Shown here one piece after another: positions 13,637 through 15,598 of a stretch of DNA of 15,598 bases. A program made the position numbers and the translations under genes. Position 1 is the stretch's first letter, and each line of letters begins with the position of its first letter. Source of the stretch: an uncultured Desulfobacteraceae bacterium (GTDB lineage: Bacteria > Desulfobacterota > Desulfobacteria > Desulfobacterales > UBA2174); contig CALJLV010000071.1 of NCBI GenBank assembly GCA_937982505.1, positions 1-15,598 on the forward strand, read 5' to 3'. The notes under the pieces are model-generated. The model was not told where the DNA came from, did no database searches, and worked only from the letters and a program-made list of their open reading frames with translations.

Positions 13637-15448
13637 TTGCACCTGACCTTCGATCAAGCCGTCGTGTTTGCCATCCTGGCCGGCACCCTGATCCTTTTCG
13701 TCTGGGGGCGCTGGCGCTACGACCTGGTGGCCGCGACGGCCCTTCTGCTGGTGTTCCTGGCCGGCCTGGTCCCGGCCGACCAGGTCTTTATGGGCTTCGG
13801 GCACCCGGCCGTGATCACCGTGGCCGCCGTGCTGGTCCTCAGCCGGGGGCTGCTCAACGCCGGAGTGGTGGACGCCCTGGCGCGCCACCTGGGTCGGGTG
13901 GGCACCCGTCCCACGGCCCAGGTGGCGGTCCTCACCGGCATCGTCATCCTCTGTTCGGGGTTCATGAACAATGTGGGCGCCCTGGCCCTGCTCATGCCGG
14001 TGGCCATCTGGATGTCGCGCCAAAGCGGCCGTTCCCCCTCCCTGTTGCTCATGCCCCTGGCCTTCGGGTCACTGCTGGGCGGCCTGATCACCCTCATCGG
14101 CACCCCGCCCAACATCATCATCGCCATCTACCGGGCCGAGACCGGATTGCCGGCCTTCGGCATGTTTGACTTCGCGCCCGTGGGGCTGGCCGTTTCCGCG
14201 GTGGGGCTGCTTTTTATCGCGCTGGCCGGATGGCGCTTGACGCCCCGGCGCAGCGGCGGGCATTCGGCCGAGGAGCTGTTCGACATCCAGAACTACATCA
14301 GTGAGGTGCTGGTCCCCGAGGGGGCCCGGATCGTGGGCCAGACCGTCTTTCACCTCACCTCGGCCATGGAAAAGGAAACCGAGGCCACCGTGGTGGGCAT
14401 GATCCGCGGCCAGCGGCACATCGCCGCCCCGGCCTGGTACGAGGTGATCCAGACCGGCGACATCCTCATGATCGAAGCCGCCCCCGAGGATCTCAACACC
14501 CTCATCGAGGCCATGGGGCTGCAGTTGGCCGAGTGCAAGGGGGACGACTGCCGGGCCATCCTCGGATCGAACGAAATCCGGCTGATGGAGGCGGTGGTCA
14601 CCGTGGATTCCCCCCTGCCGGGCAAAACGGCCTCCAGCCTTCACCTGCGCCGCAATTTCGGGGTCAACCTCCTGGCCATCGCCCGGCGCGGCGAGCGCCT
14701 CAAAAGCCGCCTGGGCCAGGCCGAGTTCATCATCGGCGACATCCTGCTGCTCCAGGGCGGCGAGGCGGCCCTGCAGACCGTCGTCCGGACCTTCAAGTGC
14801 CTTCCCCTGGCCGAGCGCGACCTGCGCATCGGCCAGCCGCGCAAGGTGGCCATGGCCGTGGGGATCTTCGCCGCCGCCATGCTCCTGTCGGCCCTGAACC
14901 TGGTGCCGGTACAAATCGCCTTCGTGGCCGCGGCCCTGGTCATGACCCTCACCGGCCTGGTTTCTATCCGGGAAATCTATGAGAGTATCGACTGGCCCAT
15001 CATCGTACTGCTGGGGGCCATGTTCCCCCTGGGCCATGCCCTGGAGAGTACCGGCGGGGCCCAGCTGATCGCCGCAAAGCTCCTGCTCCTCTCGGACCGC
15101 TTTTCCGCTCCGGCGATCCTGACCGTCCTGCTGGTGGGCACCATGCTCCTGTCCAACGTGGTCAACAACGCGGCCGCCGCCGTGCTCATGGCCCCCATCG
15201 CCATCACCCTGGCCGGAGGGCTGCACGTTTCGGTGGACCCGCTTCTGATGGCGGTGGCGGTGGGCGCTTCGTGCGCTTTTCTTACTCCGGTGGGCCACCA
15301 GTCCAACGCCCTGGTGATGGCCCCCGGCGGGTACCGCTTCGGCGACTACTGGCGTCTGGGCCTGCCCCTTTCCATCCTCGTGGTCGGGGTGGCCGTGCCG
15401 CTGATTTTGTACTTGTGGCCCATGGTTCCCGGCCCCCCCGCCGGTTGA
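13637..15448 (+). CDS. SLC13/DASS-type permease with two internal RCK_C (TrkA-C) domains
   Basis: This 603-residue inner-membrane transporter belongs to the divalent anion:Na+ symporter group. Each membrane half has the family's paired re-entrant motifs: M110-N-N and GTPPN (155-159) in the first, SNVVNN (506-511) and TPVGHQSN (550-557) in the second. Between the halves lies a soluble region (about 205-395) that looks like two RCK_C domains, each ending in a GDILMIEA- or GDILLLQG-type strand (274-281, 367-374). That layout is common in bacterial SLC13 proteins annotated as sulfate, dicarboxylate or unspecified anion permeases. The substrate cannot be read from sequence; sulfate or a dicarboxylate are candidates. 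The start is a TTG at 13637 with AAAAGGAT eight bases upstream; no in-frame ATG occurs before residue 52. It is the last gene of the probable 12433-15448 operon. Confidence 0.88.
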   Translation: MHLTFDQAVVFAILAGTLILFVWGRWRYDLVAATALLLVFLAGLVPADQVFMGFGHPAVITVAAVLVLSRGLLNAGVVDALARHLGRVGTRPTAQVAVLTGIVILCSGFMNNVGALALLMPVAIWMSRQSGRSPSLLLMPLAFGSLLGGLITLIGTPPNIIIAIYRAETGLPAFGMFDFAPVGLAVSAVGLLFIALAGWRLTPRRSGGHSAEELFDIQNYISEVLVPEGARIVGQTVFHLTSAMEKETEATVVGMIRGQRHIAAPAWYEVIQTGDILMIEAAPEDLNTLIEAMGLQLAECKGDDCRAILGSNEIRLMEAVVTVDSPLPGKTASSLHLRRNFGVNLLAIARRGERLKSRLGQAEFIIGDILLLQGGEAALQTVVRTFKCLPLAERDLRIGQPRKVAMAVGIFAAAMLLSALNLVPVQIAFVAAALVMTLTGLVSIREIYESIDWPIIVLLGAMFPLGHALESTGGAQLIAAKLLLLSDRFSAPAILTVLLVGTMLLSNVVNNAAAAVLMAPIAITLAGGLHVSVDPLLMAVAVGASCAFLTPVGHQSNALVMAPGGYRFGDYWRLGLPLSILVVGVAVPLILYLWPMVPGPPAG

Positions 15449-15491
15449 GCGCCAGCCTACAGCCTAAAACCCCGACCGCGCATCGCGTGCG

Positions 15492-15598
15492 TCAGGCCGC
15501 GGGCCGCGGCCCGTAGCGGGCGGCCAGGTCCCGATAGACGAGCTGCCGGCCGCCGAAGATGTCCAGGGCGCTGCCCACGGTAAAATCGATGCGCCCCC
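15492..15598 (-). CDS. hisA: 3' end of a HisA-like isomerase gene, eukaryote-like type (partial)
   Basis: Only the last 34 codons are in the window; the gene enters from the right edge on the minus strand and ends in TGA at 15492-15494. The peptide contains TVGSALDIFGG, which resembles the C-terminal GSALDIFGG signature of eukaryotic HIS6-type phosphoribosylformimino-5-aminoimidazole carboxamide ribotide isomerase (histidine biosynthesis) more than the usual bacterial HisA ending. It converges on the SLC13 gene with 43 bp between the stops and no clear terminator. With so little sequence the family call is tentative. Confidence 0.6.
   Translation of the reverse strand, partial: GRIDFTVGSALDIFGGRQLVYRDLAARYGPRPAA

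Noticed and set aside
14069..15298. 409-codon minus-strand open frame
   Set aside because: It mirrors the SLC13 permease and is rich in His/Gln/Gly, the usual shadow of hydrophobic GC-rich codons.
1..15598. CRISPR array, tRNA, rRNA or insertion sequence
   Set aside because: No regularly spaced repeats, cloverleaf-like sequence, rRNA signature or transposase-like frame was seen on either strand.

Overview
The window is GC-rich with dense, mostly operonic coding. Gene content points to a Desulfobacterota (sulfate-reducer-type, Desulfosarcina/Desulfococcus-like) chromosome. The evidence is a complete Na+-translocating NADH:quinone oxidoreductase operon, a superoxide-reductase-fold protein beside a cytochrome c', a PerR-like regulator next to a protein resembling a Desulfovibrio peroxide-regulon hypothetical, a DUF1786 protein, and a HisA C-terminus of the eukaryote-like type. 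The lineage is an inference from gene content; there is no rRNA here. No tRNA, rRNA, CRISPR array, transposase, integrase or phage gene was seen. No gene-free stretch exceeds 300 bases; the longest are 4318-4597 and 8520-8785, both described below.

Layout. 119-472 (+) is a small uncharacterised protein with two CxxC pairs. It converges on an acyl-CoA synthetase gene (566-2302, -), which has a good hairpin/T-tract terminator (519-554) and a candidate promoter of its own. Upstream on the minus strand lies the nqrABCDEF operon (8519 down to 2492), in the canonical order. Its junctions overlap or nearly overlap, except nqrD-nqrE, where 280 bp carry two dispersed-repeat-type palindromes. NqrA keeps two complete 4Fe-4S binding motifs that the Vibrio-type protein lacks.

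A 266-bp divergent region with a perfect 7-bp inverted repeat separates nqrA from the plus-strand genes. These are a 66-aa protein with a duplicated Cys/His knuckle, a Si-type citrate (or methylcitrate) synthase, and a Fur-superfamily regulator with the full PerR metal-ligand set. A minus-strand, cysteine-free small protein (10777-11133) converges on the regulator and is divergent from a DUF1786 ASKHA-fold gene (11280-12353). An AT-rich inverted repeat lies between those two.

The right part is a probable plus-strand operon. It encodes a membrane-anchored exported protein with a superoxide-reductase-like domain (12433-13068), an exported cytochrome c' (13138-13608) and an SLC13-type permease with two internal RCK_C domains (13637-15448). 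The window ends in the 3' end of a convergent hisA-like gene.

How the genes may work together: the NQR couples NADH oxidation to quinone reduction and Na+ export, and the SLC13 permease could use a Na+ gradient. Citrate synthase and acyl-CoA synthetase feed central and fatty-acid carbon metabolism. The PerR-like regulator, its convergent neighbour, the SOR-like protein and the cytochrome c' suggest an oxygen/NO-stress theme between about 10.4 and 13.6 kb. That theme is inference from gene content, not a demonstrated regulon.
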